Of a stretch of 64,000 bases of DNA, positions 47,981 to 61,860 are shown one piece after another. Under the pieces are notes generated by a model that worked only from the letters and a program-made list of their open reading frames with translations, ran no database searches and had not been told where the DNA came from. Position numbers and translations under genes: made by a program. Every line of letters starts with the position of its first letter. Within the stretch, counting starts at the first letter, position 1. This DNA comes from Azolla caroliniana (lineage: Eukaryota > Polypodiophyta): NCBI GenBank assembly GCA_043228905.1, contig JBHGNT010000013.1, positions 19,964,001 to 20,028,000 of the forward strand. Reading direction: 5' to 3'.

Positions 47981-49747
47981 GACGACATGAACATCCCTCT
48001 CGATGGCATAATATTTTAATGCAAATATTGTATTTATATTATGTGAGGGACTACGAGATGGACAGACACATTAGAAGTTGTTAATGTGGGTCAAATAATG
48101 CAAAGCAATGCAACTAAAGATAAGGTTCTATTTTTGCATGGATTAACACCCAACACATTTATCACGTAATAAAAGCTTTTAATTAATATATAACCTTTGC
48201 ATGCAATTCAGTTCATTCCCATTTCATGCAATTCATCCAAAATCCTTAGTATTGGGAAAGATTCTCCCTATATATACACAAGCTTGAGAATGTTACAAAC
48301 ATTATGATGATGAAAAGCCCCGGCCTTGTCATTATTGATCCATATGATATTCTAAGGTTGCATTCGTTTGGGACACCACATCACAATTCAAGCTATATAT
48401 AAGCTTGGGCAAAACACCCTAGTAACTCGATGGGAACTTATTATACACCACATCACGAATCAAGCTATATATATGGGATAACCGCCTTGGTAACTTGATG
48501 GGTACACACTATACTACACCCAAAGTTTCTAGAAAATTGACTCCGTACAACTTGTATGTATATCTACCTTTGTGATTTATTCAAAATACTTGGTATGAGC
48601 TTATATGGGACATTGTTAATGTTGTCTTAAAAATGATCTCCTTGACATTGTAGGGTCTTCGATATGCATGTGAAATGTAATTCACTTCCCATATCAACAA
48701 GAGGATTTAAAGTGCTTATTATTTGATGTGTCACTATGAGTACCTATAATTCGCCAATGCCAATTTATACTCATATTGTCAAAACTAAAAATACCATTTG
48801 TATATGTGTTGGAATGCCAAGAGAAATATAAAAGGTAGATTAAATTACCTTTGTTATTATCCGGCATGCTTGTAGTCGAGCTAATGTATTGGATATTGGT
48901 CAACCAATTTTCAAGGCCATGGAAAAAGATATGCAAATGTATTCCATCCATTAAACATTAAACGTGTGTGAAAGTCAATTAGAGAATGTGCTAACAATGA
49001 TTAATGTGTCTCATTTTCATCCAATGTTGTCATTTGGCACATAAAAGTGTGTGTTTGTAGATAATGGGGAATTAATTGGAACTCATGAGATGAATATTTT
49101 GAAACACATTGTATTTTGGATGAACGATATGTGCAACATATGCCTTGATGTCTATTATACAAGAACTAAAGTGTGGATGACAATGACAAGTGAGGATCGT
49201 ATAATGTGTCAACGATAAAGGACATTAAACTCTCACTTCAAATATGGTAATTTACTGACAATAGTTTGTTTGATATGGAGAGGGGAAAAGCTCTAGGACA
49301 TCTCTCCCACCTCCATCACATTGCTTTCATTAATCATTCCTAACTAACAAGTTTATTGCTTACATATTCCCAAGAGTAGCTATATTTGCTTCAATTTATG
49401 TGGAACTTGTTAATCAACACGAGTAAATGTGATATCCTCCCTTTTCTTCTCTATTATTAAAGTAGGGATTGGTGTAATTACCTCGCTTACTACACTGCAC
49501 ACGAGCACAACGTGGTATCATTATGCATAAACACAAGTAGAATATAGTTATGATAATTAGGTCGAGTAAGAAAATAACCAAGTTTGTACAAACCATGCAT
49601 GATTAAACATCCTCTCATCGCGATCCATGTGTATGAAATGAAAGTTGATACATATACTAAAAACCCTCTTTCTTGCTATCCATGGACATGACATGAAAGT
49701 TAATTCATTCAAGTTTTTGTAGTGTGATTTCACAACTTTTAGAGTAA
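47981..49747. other. Intergenic, no gene seen
   Basis: Short open frames only. An imperfect repeat CACCACATCACAATTCAAGC / CACCACATCACGAATCAAGC lies near 48374 and 48446, followed in both cases by TATATAT. Confidence 0.4.
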
Positions 49748-49821
49748 TGTCAAAACCTCCTAAACAATTGGCATTGCTCTAAAAAAGTGTAGAGATTTGT
49801 CAAAACCTCCTAAACAATTGG
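49748..49821 (+). repeat. 24-bp duplication at the LINE 5' junction
   Basis: TGTCAAAACCTCCTAAACAA plus TTGG occurs at 49748-49771 and 49798-49821, identical. The left copy of the 15-bp target duplication (49781-49795) lies between them. The second copy touches the truncated LINE 5' end. Short local duplications of this kind are seen at LINE 5' junctions. Confidence 0.85.
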
Positions 49822-52620
49822 TTGATTTGTCTTATCTCTAAAGGGGATGGAGCCTTAGAGGACATTAGGGCATGGTGGACAATCACATTACTCAATACAG
49901 TTTACAAAATTTATGCTAAGGTATTGGCATTGCGTTTGCAACCTTTATTGCATGATATTATTCATACTTCTCAGACAGGTTTTATGCAATATAGGAGTAT
50001 ATTTGATAATATTTTTTTGTTTTGGGAGTTGTCCACCTCAGCTATGGCAAAGAGAGAGGACTTAGTAATTTTATTGTTAGATTTTGAAAAGGCCTATGAT
50101 AGAGTGAATTGGGACTTTTTAGAAGAGGTGATGAGAAGATTAGGGTTTCCAGAAGCTTGGATTATTGCAGTGTCAGCTTTGTATAGATTAGCTTATAGTT
50201 CTATCTTAGTAGTAGGAGGTAGAGGACAAAGGTTTCAAATGTCACAATCTGTTCGCCAAGGGTGTCCGTTAGCCCCTTTCTTATTTCTTATTGTTACGGA
50301 GGTATTTTCAGCATTTTTAAATTCAGCAGGTGCTGGGATCCAAGGGCTGGTCGCACCGATCTCTAACAAGATGATTTTAGATGTGGAGTTTGCAGATGAT
50401 ACAACATTATACATGCGCGTTGAAGAAGGTAATTTGTATAAAGCACAAGCTGCATTGGAAACATTTTGTGTTGCCTCTAGTGCAAAAGTTAATTGGTGTA
50501 AATTAGTGGGTTTTTGGGTTTCTATGCGACCATTGCCATCATGGAGACCATCTAAGTTTTTTCATTGGATTCAAGAAGGAGTTTTAGTTTGTTACTTAGG
50601 ATGTCAAGTTGGCATAAATATGCATAAGGAGCAATTGTTAGCTCCTCTAATGTTATCACTTAGGAAAAAATTGTTGATTTGGGACACCATAGAGTTGTCT
50701 TTAGCAGTCAGAGTAATGATAGCTAATCAGGTTCTCCTTTCATCAATGTGGTATATTGCATCTACATGTTTGTTACATATTCAACGAATGGTTCGAAACT
50801 TTATTTGGATAGGACGAAGTAATAATGATGCTCGTGCGAATGTAGCTTGGTCGACACTTATGATGCAATTTTCTGATGGTGGTTTAGGGTTGGTAACCCC
50901 AGACAACCAATGTAAGGCTCTTTTGGCAAAATTTGTTATTAGGGCTATGTTGCTTGCTCAAGGTATATGGTCAGAGTTGCTTTTAAACTGATTGCTTGAT
51001 ATTAAACCGTTTACGGGGGGTTTTGGGCATTCTTGTCAAATTTTAAGACGAGACTGATAGATGGTTTATGGTTGGCATTTGTAAAGCATGGGTTGCTATT
51101 AAGTTTTTTTTTATTCCTAGATGCCCCTCTTCGAATGAAGAACTGTTGTGGCAACCTTTGATTTGGAATTTTATTTTTTCTGATGAAAGGGGTGTATTGC
51201 TTGGTAGTAGATTGCGATTACAGTGGGCTACGTTGGATAATGGTATAGCTGCCACGGTAGCCTCTTGGGGAAATTATGTTTTTCATCTTAATAATTCACA
51301 GTTAGATGCTACCATGTGTAGGGGTTTTAGACTTACGTTTGATGAAATTCAATTATCTTTAGGGAATTTTCTCTCTAATTGGTCGTCTTCTTTTGACCAT
51401 GTTTGGTTTGGATATTTTACTCTGGTTGGTGTTATTATAGGAGTAAAAGGAACAACATCTCAAGGAGATTGTTACTATTTTGATGTGTCTGAGGAAGGAA
51501 GATTATGGCAGACTGATGTGGAATCATCAATTTGGCAAACTACATTGCAACCTCCGGTGAGTGTGATTGGTAAATCGGGTAAAAGATGGATTTTAGATCC
51601 TTCTCCTTCTTATAGTATGTTGTTTTGCCAACTATGGGTTTTTTTTTAAAAGTCATTGTTGGACTTGCATTGGGATCCATCAAATTATCTTTGGAAACAT
51701 ATAGATCCTTTGTCTCATACTAAATTTTTTCAAATTTTTCAATATTCTGTGAAGTTGGGACAACAATTGCTCTTATGTAGGAAATTTCATCTGCCATCCG
51801 CTATGAAAGTGTGGTTGGCGAATGGGGCCTCTTTAATGGATGCATCTAAATATTGGAAGTGGTTATGGAGTATGCAGATTCCCAGGAAGATTGTCCTTTT
51901 TCGTTGGTTATTGATCCATTATGCACTACCAGTTCGGGCTTGGTTGCGGCAATTAGATAGTAAGTCATGTGGTTTTGGTTGTGGATGTATGATAGAATCA
52001 ATTAAGCATGTATTGTGGTCTTGTCCTAAAATTATGCAGAGAGTATTAAGGTTGTTGATATTGATACATGCTAATTCTGTGGTCACTTGGGGTGCGGTTA
52101 GGTGGGGCATTCTAGAGGGACAACTCTTGTTATATGAAAAGGAGGATATAGTGGAAGCCTTTCACATAGTTCCTCCTCATATACAAATGGTTCAACCTTT
52201 TATAAGTGATAGTTTGCAATTTAGGGATGATATTATCTGGAAGACAATTTCATCTATTCTGATGTGGGTAATTTGGAAGGCGTGATGCACATCAATATTT
52301 GATAATGTCACTCAAGATGCTTCTGTTATAATTGCTAAATTCTGGTTGTTACTTGTTCATACATTACGTGGTTAGTATGCAAAATTCATAGGCAATGGTG
52401 ATGCCATTTCCAGGAAGCAAATGCATTTTAAAAGGATATGGACCTCTATGCTCATTTTTAGGGAAGATGGAAATCACACAATTTGGATGTATACTGTTCC
52501 CGTCATTTTGGGAAACAATGTCTACTAACTTTGTTTATGGACATTTTGTTGTTACAGATTTTGGGTCTATAGGTTACATTGAATGCTCAATTGCAGTTTG
52601 GGAGGAGTAGACAATAAAAA
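49822..52620 (+). pseudogene. L1-type LINE reverse transcriptase, truncated and broken
   Basis: The frame at 49822-50991 carries the RT palm: LISKGDGALEDIRAWWTITL then LLNTVYK, LLDFEKAYDRVNW, VRQGCPLAPFLFLI, the catalytic FADD at residues 190-193 (50389-50400) and YLGCQVG. A frameshift at about 50.99-51.07 kb moves it to the next frame (51068-51649), which a TAA closes. The same frame continues at 51656-52285 with WKWLWSMQIPRKIVLFRWLL and a zf-RVT-like C-x-C...H...C region. A further stop at 52283-52285 is followed by more coding-like sequence to about 52.5 kb. The endonuclease domain and ORF1 are missing. It is an inactive copy, close to the fragment at 33.7-34.7 kb. Confidence 0.88.
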
Positions 52621-52924
52621 TCTTGGAGATATGGTGTACAAATATGTGTAGTTCTGGTATATACACATCAAATCGACTATGAGGAATGGCGTTGGAAAGT
52701 TGCTGTTGTTGCACGAGTTGCAAGACGGATTATGAAAGAGAGGCATCAGTCAGACTTTGAAAAGCAGAAATCCAAAAACAACAACAACAAATTGCTTGAA
52801 GTTTAGCTAAAAACATTACTAGTTTCTAGCATTCGAGTAAAGCACTTCTTAGAGATGTTGTTAGAATAATAATGTTTCTATGTCAGTTTTATCAAGCAAT
52901 AATTCAGAAAAAACTGCCATTGAT

Positions 52925-53650
52925 AAGGTATCGTCAATGTTGTGGCATTTCTCAAAGTTTGTGCTCAGAGGAAGGATATTTGTGAAGGTTATTGAATACA
53001 TGCATATATTGTGAGAAAAGGGTTGCTTGAAAAAAGCTTGTATCTAGCAACTTATTTTATCAACATGTATGCTAAATGTGTTGCTCTTTTAAAAGCACAA
53101 AAAGTGCTCGGAAAGTTGCCAACCCGAAATGTTATATCGTGGACTGTGTCAATTTTAGGTTATACACGAGAAGGCCGAATTTATGAAGCTTTAAAAGCTT
53201 CGAAACGATGCAAAACGAGGGCATGTCTCCTCATACCATCAACTTTATTTGCATCTTCAAAGCAGGTAGCATAGCAAGAGATGTAGAAATGGGCATAAAA
53301 ATTCATGTAAAGATTGTTTCTAAGTGCTTTCCATTAAAAGATATCGCACTTGGAAATGCACTAGTGGATATGTATGCCAAATGTGGTTTGATTATTAAAG
53401 CGCAAGATGTATTTGAAGAGCTTCTAGTCCGAGATGGAGTTTCTTGGAATATTATGATCGACGAATGTGTGCAAAATGAACAAAATAACAAAGCATTGAA
53501 AATCTATCATATGTATGTTACTTGTGGTATGCTTGAGAAAGCAATAAAAGTACTAGAATACCTTCATCTTCGATATGTGTTTGCTTGATCACCCCTTATT
53601 GCTGGCTATGCTCAACAAATCGGCTATGATGAGAGTACAAGGGAATAAGT
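52925..53650 (+). pseudogene. Pentatricopeptide repeat (PPR, PLS-type) gene fragment
   Basis: Reads VAFLKVCAQRKDICEGY-stop-IHAYIVRKG at 52950-53027. Then come SLYLATYFINMYAKC, NVISWTVSILGYTREG, a frame change at about 53203, and MQNEGMSPHTINFICIFKAG. Further on are IALGNALVDMYAKCGLIIKA, VSWNIMIDECVQN and a final TGA at 53586-53588, after which PLIAGYAQQIGYDE continues. The MYAKCG, A..VF..L..R..VSWN.MI and P...TF..... patterns are those of PLS-class PPR proteins, which bind organellar RNA. One frameshift and several stops make it a pseudogene. It covers only two or three repeat sets of what is usually a 500-900-residue protein. Confidence 0.85.
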
Positions 53651-53763
53651 TGGTATATTTGTTTATCCAACACAACTTTTGTATTTCTTATGACTTCATA
53701 ATACCAAGGCGTATCTTTTTAGGGGAAAAAAATAAAAAATAAAAAATAAAAAAAGTGTAGAGA

Positions 53764-55776
53764 AGTTTAACTAAGCCTCTATTTAACAAGGGTATTGAAT
53801 TTGAAAAATCAAGTATAATGCTATTGGGTCATATGAAGCAACAATATCGATAAATGACAAGGAACTCTCTAAGTTTTTTCGTGGACTATTAGGATGTTAT
53901 GGAGCTTGCACTTTAGTATCTAAGGATTTGACCACATTGTCACACATAACAATGACAGGGGACATTCTTCAATTTTTTTTATGAAGAGACATGTATGGTT
54001 CTACTTCATATAACGATAATTCATTGTATGAGAAACTTGGGATAAGTTGAAAAGATGCAAATGGAGTCATGCACCTAAAATCTAGACTATTGGAACTTTC
54101 ACTATAGAAAAGTCACATTCTAGGTCATCCACATTTGTATTTGGACTGGAGGATGGGAGTACACATTCCTAATGTAGATACACGAGGACATGATAAAATT
54201 AGCATAACTTTTATGGGTAGAGAGAGATATATTGTCCTATCATTACATATTACACAATTTGACTAGGAATTCTCAACACATTCTTTCTATTGTTTATACC
54301 TAAACAAACAATAAAGACAACATTGATGTATGTGTCTTTACTAAGGGCATTTTTCGAGGCACAAGTTGATTGCATCAAGACAAAAAGTAAATGAATCTCT
54401 AGTGGTAAAATGTGCAATTCCTTTTTACACGTCAAGGTACATGCATACACACATCTACATACATATGTGTGTATTTGAGTTGCCAATGTTTTTCACATTG
54501 TACATTCAATATGTATGTATAGTATTGAACCAAACTCTAGCGCATCCACATTTTGTAGTGGAGAAGGATAAACTATTAAGGTAACCTTCATGAAAGGTGG
54601 AAGACAATTTAGTTAGGTAGAAAAAGATTGATTGTGCTCGACTTTAAGATCCACGTGACGTGTTTGGCTTCAAATATTTTGATGTAGAATGGTATCTTTG
54701 AGAAGACCAGGTCATTACCCATGTTTTCTTTTGTGACCAACAACACCGTAAGGGTTTTCTCGCATGGTACACAGAGAGAAAACGAAGCTACCACCCACGT
54801 TTGTTTTGATGGCACTATGGATTTCGACCAAGCATTGCGAGTAATATCGTGAATGGTATGGTACGTAAACGAGGCTTAACATGAGACGCAAACATGACAA
54901 TGGCAGACAACTTCCTCACCCTAGAATGGTACATCGAGAAGACTTAGCAATCAAGCATGGTTCTTTTTTACTGTAGGAGAAGGCATCCGGCCAGCACGTC
55001 ACGGAGAAAACGGAGGGGGGGGGGGAGTGGGTGGTAGAATATTACATAGAATGTGTGCGTAAGATTCCAAAGGCTATATGTACACGTGGTTGGCCAACAT
55101 AGACCATGTTATCTCTTGAAATGGGGGAAACTCAGAACGAAGGAATTGAACAAACCCAGCACTTTTGATCGATTGAGAGTCAGACAATCGCAAAATGCAA
55201 AGCGAAGGAAAGATATATAGAAAAAAGAGCAGCGAAAATTAGATATAACATATATTTCCACGATTTATATCAAAAAACACGAAGGTTAATAAATAGAGAT
55301 AAATAAATATAGAGAAAATCGCCTAAAAGCTGGAAAAAATAGAAACTAAAAAAATAAAAAAAAACACTATTTCTTCTAATATTTTTAAAAATGAAATTAA
55401 AAAGAAAAGCAAAAAGCAAATAGATAGACTGAATAAATTGGATGCATGGGGAGCGCCTTACCATCGCACATAAATAAGAAATAAATACAAAAGTGACAAA
55501 TATATTAAAGTAGAACCAAAAAGATATTTAGTCGTATTTAAAAAACAAAACAAACAAATAATAATAATAATAACAATTTTTGCTCATCTAAAAAACCTTC
55601 CTGTTTATGTCGTCTCTTCTTCTTCTTCTTTCACTGTCGCGAAGTTTTCCTTGAGTCCTTTTCCTTCTTCTTCTTGCCATGGCATCTTTCTCCTAAACTA
55701 CTGAAGCCTAAACTAGCACTTTCCTCTCTCCTACCTATTTCATCCCTTGCTTCTTATTCGTATTAAATCGGCAGAT
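53764..55776. other. Intergenic with a G-run
   Basis: No gene seen. An 11-nt G run at 55015-55025 within GGAGGGGGGGGGGGAGTGGG could form a G-quadruplex. A TTC-rich, AT-poor stretch at 55610-55700 would be the leader of the gene starting at 55777. Confidence 0.45.
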
Positions 55777-58700
55777 ATGGCTTGGAGCTTCTCTGCTTCA
55801 TCCTTCTGTGTCACTTCCACCTCTCCATCGCCTCATGCTTCTCATGGATTGCAGAAGAACAAGAAGCTAGAAAGATTCTTTCATTCATCTCCAGCTGAAA
55901 CATGTAAGTTTTATGCACATTACTTGTCTATTCCTAAAATAAGATGTGCTAGTAAGTTTCATGTGCCGTTCTCCTGTCTATTATATATTTTTCTCGATCA
56001 TGATAGTAGATTTCACTGTTTTAATAGGCCTTTGTTCTATTTATTCCTAGACTGAATAAACTTTGGATTTATTGTTAGAATAATTTGTGTACAAATTGAA
56101 TAAATATTCCTCCTGCGATTAATTGATGTTTACATTCATCCATTCATAACATACATAAATACATACAAACTAGGTTCAGTATTCAGTGTTTAAGTTCAAT
56201 GTGTAATTTTCGAGTTGATTCTATTTCTGGATTGTTTGTGAGAGTAAATTTGGCATATATAATTACTATTTTTTATGTTTTCTACTGGATTTGTAAGCGT
56301 AAATTTCCATTTTTCGTTGATTCCTTTTCTGATGTGTAACTTCACTTCAAATTTTCTGCTATTTCTTCTTAAATGTGTAAGCTTAAACTCAATCTTTTTT
56401 ATTGATTCCATTTTTGATGCATAAGTTTGATGCAACTTTCAATGTTGATTCCGTTTTTGGCTTCTGCAGTTGGTCTTCCAGCATCTAGTCTTTGTGATAT
56501 GTCTTCTTTTTTGATGTGATTATATGAATAAACCTGAATCTGCACAGAGTCTTTCTGCTTGTCTTCAATGTATGATTTTGATCACATTTTCTGGCTGATT
56601 CCAAATTTTGACTTGATTGGGAGAGTAAATTTGACATCTACAGTTATGCTTTATGCTGTGTCTTCCTAAAATGTGTTAGTTAAATGTATCTTATCTTGTG
56701 GATCCCATTTCTGGCTTGGTTCTGAGAATAAAACATTTAAGCGTTCATCATTGATTTGATTTCTAGCTTGATTGTGGAAGTAAATTAGAGGCTCTGCAAT
56801 CAGTCTTTCTGCTACATCTTCTGAAATATGCAAGTTAAATGCATATTTCCTTGTGATTCTATTTTTTTGTCTTCACAGTAGCATAGCTCACCTACTTTCC
56901 AAGAAAGTATGTCTTACTTAAGTCTGCAACATGTAGCCATCATGTCAATGATGCAACTAATACTTATCAAAACTGATGTTTGACACTATTTTATTAACAT
57001 ATGAAGCATTTTAACTTGGCAAGCCTATGACCATTGACAAGGCTTGCTTGAAACTCATTAACATGATATGGTTCTGAATTTGCATTAGTTCGGTAATGTG
57101 ATGAACAATTGGGTAATTGTACATAAGTGTACACTCAATTATCACGAGAATGTCAATTACATCCTCCATCTTGCACATCAACCCCACTAGTGTAAGCTGT
57201 ACAGTTATATTCAAGATCCAATACTTAGTGAAAGATAAAAGTGGCCATATGGAAGCAGGAGATGATGAAAGTTTATACCCATATATTATGAAATTGATTT
57301 CTAGGAAAAAAGATGAATACCAACACCAGCAGAACGTTAAAAATTCAACGTCAAGTTTTCTAGGACAAACATATTCACTGTGACTCTTCGAGAGAATTAG
57401 AAGAAAAATTGAACTTATAGTTGTCTTTCAATATTCATGACAGTTACAATCTCTTGCTTAATTTCTTTTGAAGGCAATGACATGCATAATTGTGTATTTC
57501 CTAAACTCTAATTAAAAAGTGCATCTAACAACAATTTTGCAATTTTGAGTTGTTGGACAGCACAGTTAAGCTCTATTTCTTTGCACGCTGCTTGTTTTTC
57601 TCCATCAGCTGAAGCTATTGTAACTGGACAAAAACGAGTTTCTAGTTTCAATGAACAAGGTATTTATCTTCTATCTATAAATCACTCACATTCATAATGT
57701 TACTTCTCTCATTCATATATGCTGATGACATTCCTCATTTCTAACTCTCTGGAGACACGACAAAGACTTCTAGATGCTTTCAAGTCATTTTGTACAGACA
57801 AAGAATTTTCAGTCAGCCTTCATAAAACTACAGTGATGGTGTTTAGCACAACTCAAGCATGGTAATAAGATCAAAACCTGATTTCTTACCGAGAAACGAA
57901 AAGGTTGCATACACATGATCCTACACATACCTAGGAATAACATTCACGAGGTCTCATTTACTCTACAGGAGGCTGCATGTGCTCGACTGTTCTGTGGATA
58001 TATAGCTCTTCGTGCCCTTGAAAGACAATAAGCACATAATACAATTTCAAGAACCATGGAAAAAATTGTGCTTGTTTCATACACAACAACGTAGGCTCTT
58101 CTCTATGGGATGGAACTTGGGGAACAAGACTTCATAGGGCATATAATTTGAGAGATTTGGAGAGGCATCTTCTCCTGATGATTTTATGATAAGATGCCAT
58201 TTTTGAGATGGGAGCAATCCAAATAGTGAATGAGACACTATCGAGATAAATGATTTGTATCCAATAGATTTGGGAGCTCTCAAAGCAAATGAACTCAAAT
58301 TGTTACTGTCGTCATCAAAACAACTTGCAGGATTGGAAGATAACCATTGTTGGTATGCTGTAATGCAAGACACAAGATAAATATAATTGCACTAACCCAA
58401 TTCAATATAGCTTGGATCATCTACACTTGGGCATGGCCAAAGTTAGAAAGAATATAGTGCTTGATGTGAATACTATTAAATTGGGTAATGGAAGAATATG
58501 GATCAGCCTCACACGCCTCGTGATAGGAAGTTGAACCACTATAATAACCTCATTTTATGGTTGTCATCAAGGGGATTGTCATTAGCAATCACCAATGTTT
58601 GGGTTGGGTTGGGTTGGGTTTGAGAGTCAAAAACTCAAACCCTTCAATTTGGAGCTTAAACTTCACCATGAAATTGTTTAAGCAGATTTCGTTTAAACTG

Positions 58701-61700
58701 AAACCACGTGAAGCTCAAACGAAATGGTTCAAGAGATTTACAAACCGTTAAGCTGTTTAGCCATTGAGTTGCAGTTTCACGGTTTGGTTTTGAGGTCTGG
58801 CCAATATTTTGTGTTAACTTTTGCACAATTCTTTAAGAAAAAGTATTCCAACCAAAAGTCTCCTATTTACAAACTGCAAAGAAGAAAATATTGGATCTCA
58901 GATGTTATATAACTTCTAATGTTAATAGACTATAGCTCTTAACTTTATGAAGTTAATTCATATTTAATATATATCTCAAAAATGCCTTAACAGTAAACTG
59001 TTAAGCCAATTAAGCCATGGTTTGAAGCTGTTTAAACAGCAAACTGTTAAGCCAATAAAGGCTCTAATCGAACCAAACTGAACCTTTGAACCCCCAAGAT
59101 AAACAAAACCCAAACTGAGCCATTTGCAAATTTCAAAACTTGAACCAAACCATTTAAACTGTTAAGTCATTAAGCTATGGTTTTTGTGGTTTGGTTTGGT
59201 TCAAACCAAACCATTTCCTATTACTAATCATTATTAGGACCTCTAGGACCTCTTGCATGGATACACTATATACTTTGTGATATGATAAGGCAAGTCAGGA
59301 CTTCTTGACTTCAGTTAGAGATTAGACAAGAAAAGATGCAGTCAAAGCTAAGGCAGAATACTTTTGTAAATTGTGCCGTGAAGTTGTGGAATTAGAGGTA
59401 CATTATGTTTGTAATGATATAAATTTCTATGAAATAGGCCGATAGTTGCTCACCATTTCATAAAAGGAGAAACAAGAGTGGCAAATAAATGAAGAAATGG
59501 ACTGTTTCATGTCCCTTTGAAACGATGATGTGCCCCAAAAATAGGACTAAATTTTCATATTGATATACGCTACATATAAAATACTACAAAGTTCACATTT
59601 AAATTGTTTAAATTCATCAATAATTATTTATGTATTTTCATTCTCAATTTACACTAGTCTGTATTGTATACAAATTTCCAAATTACAATAGAGTGAGGTT
59701 TTATGGCAAACTATAAAATGCAAATTTTCTTAACCAAGTTTCAAAAAATAAATTGATGATATTATGGCCAAGAAATGTGGAGGACAGGGTGGAGGATAGG
59801 GAGAAAGAAAGAAAGATATATTAACGTCTTTTAAGAGGCCAAAATGGCCTATAAGACCAAATAAGAGATTACATCTTGAGTGTTGTCTTGTCTTTGAGAA
59901 CAGATCAAAATAAAATAAATACTACACAGTAAATATAAAAGTAAATAAGATGAAAAGAGAAGAAATGAGGGAATCTGGTTTTTGGCACATGTGAGATTCT
60001 CAAGTTAGGTATATTGTAGCTTTTGTCTTCGAAAGATCTCTAGCATAGGTCGATCCAGAATGGAAATGTCTCCGAAGAGAGAGAAGCACCTACGATGGCG
60101 GGAGATAATGGATTTTATTTGTCGATGACAAGGGTGTTGAGGTCGTGGTCCATCGGGGCGTGGCCTATGTGCATGGCAAATTGCTATTGCCTGATCAATT
60201 GTAACCCCTTTGTTATGTCCTGGTCTGGAGCCCATTTGTGTATCCCGTGATGGACTTGTAGGATTAGTAGGAGTGATGGTGCTAAAGAAAGTTGTGATTG
60301 TTCTTTGTGGATGAGCTTGTGGCTGTATTCTTCAACAACTTTTCCCGATGTCTCTTGAGCTCTAGCAAGAAAAGTCCTAGGCATCGTTGGTCCTCATATT
60401 CCATTACCTTGCATAGTGGGCCAAAGCCTTGTTTAAAGAGGCAATGGTATCTCCCTCTGATTTCATAAAAGACACTACAATGACAAACATAGTGTTCCTC
60501 AGATTCCACTCCTTGATGACACAATTGGCAAATTCTCTCTTCTAGAGGTAGTCGTGTATATCTGCCTACCTCAATATGTAGCTGATGTGATGAAGTTCTT
60601 AGCTGCCCTATCACACTACGCAGCGCATAAGATAGATGTATGTCCATATAAGGTGGCCTGATGACGAATCCATCCTCCGATGTATGTAAGAAGTGCGTCT
60701 TATAGTGGGCCATCTTTGTACCAAGTGGTATTTTGGGGCTGATCCATGTTATCTTGTTTTCCAAGTTAATAATATCAGTCCGGATCACTCTATTCTTTTC
60801 CACTTTGGTCATATTTAGGTGGGGACAGTCCAAGCTATATTGGAACGGCGGTAGTGCATTTATACTCATGCCATGTGACTCGAACCAACAATGAGTGTCT
60901 CCATTTTCAGCCAGTTGTCTTGATGACATAAGTGCCAACCTTGGGTACCTTTGTTTAGGAGAGAGAGGCGACAAGAAAAGCTATATTAACTTTTTCAAAT
61001 GGCCAATGTGACCAAATGTTACATCCATGTGAATAGTAGAAGGAAAGGAAGCTATATTAACGTCTTTTAGAGGTGAAAATGGCCTACTAATGCCAACCAT
61101 AAGGCCGAAATCGGCCTATAAGAAATCAAGATTACAAATATGGGTGAATTCAAGTTATTCATACTTAAACAACACTAAAAGCTCTAGGTTTCGTGAAGAT
61201 CCATGATAATGATCTTACTGCATGAGGTATTACTGGTAATGATTTTTGAGTTGATTTTAATTGCATAAATATTATGCAATGGATGTGTGGTGGTGAAGGG
61301 ACATGGGATTCAATGTTTGCTGGTGCAATATAGTGAGGTTATGGCCAAGTTCACTAATTGCACCTCGGTGTCCTAAGGCGGATCAAACATGATGATCAAT
61401 GATCTCTATGATCTAGTGCTGGTATGACTCATCTGCCTTGTCTCTAAGCGCTGATTGTCTCATTGTCGGCATTCCTCAGCTCACTCAGTGGTCACTCCTT
61501 AGCACTTGTTAGTGGAGGTGCAGGCCTATGGAAGAAGTAAATGATCTGGGAAAAGAAACCAATGATGTGTGATTGATGTTGCATCTTGTGTGCTAATATA
61601 AGGGTTGATTCCCTATGATTTTGAAGCTCAAGAAACTTCAGCCAAAATGATATTGTCAGCTTTCTCAATCATCTGATGAATGGCGGTGAGCTCCACATGA

Positions 61701-61829
61701 TGAATTAAAGTTGTAAGATGAAGAAATGAGTCTCAAGGAAAATGTAAAGAGAGAAAATTAAGGAAAAGAGAAAGAATGCTATTAAAAAAAGAAGGAAAAG
61801 AATAATAAAACTGTTGTCATATTTTAGAA

Positions 61830-61860
<31 letters not shown>

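Larger units (their letters stand above)
49796..53748 (+). mobile_element. Retrotransposed unit: 5'-truncated L1-type LINE plus PPR gene fragment, A-rich tail
   Basis: The 15-bp direct repeat AAAAAAGTGTAGAGA occurs at 49781-49795 and 53749-53763. Directly before the right copy lies an A-rich tail, (AAATAAAA)n, at about 53725-53748. Between them, in one orientation, come a truncated LINE ORF2 (from about 49822) and a PPR gene fragment (about 52925-53650). A target duplication, a 3' A tail and 5' truncation are the marks of LINE insertion. The placement says that both parts arrived together. Confidence 0.7.

Noticed and set aside
57117-57383. 88-codon frame between exons 1 and 2 of the plastid-type gene
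   Set aside because: No splice signals that would include it in phase, and no recognisable domain.
58077-58373. 98-codon minus-strand frame
   Set aside because: It lies opposite the LINE LLYGMELWG region on the plus strand. Antisense shadow.
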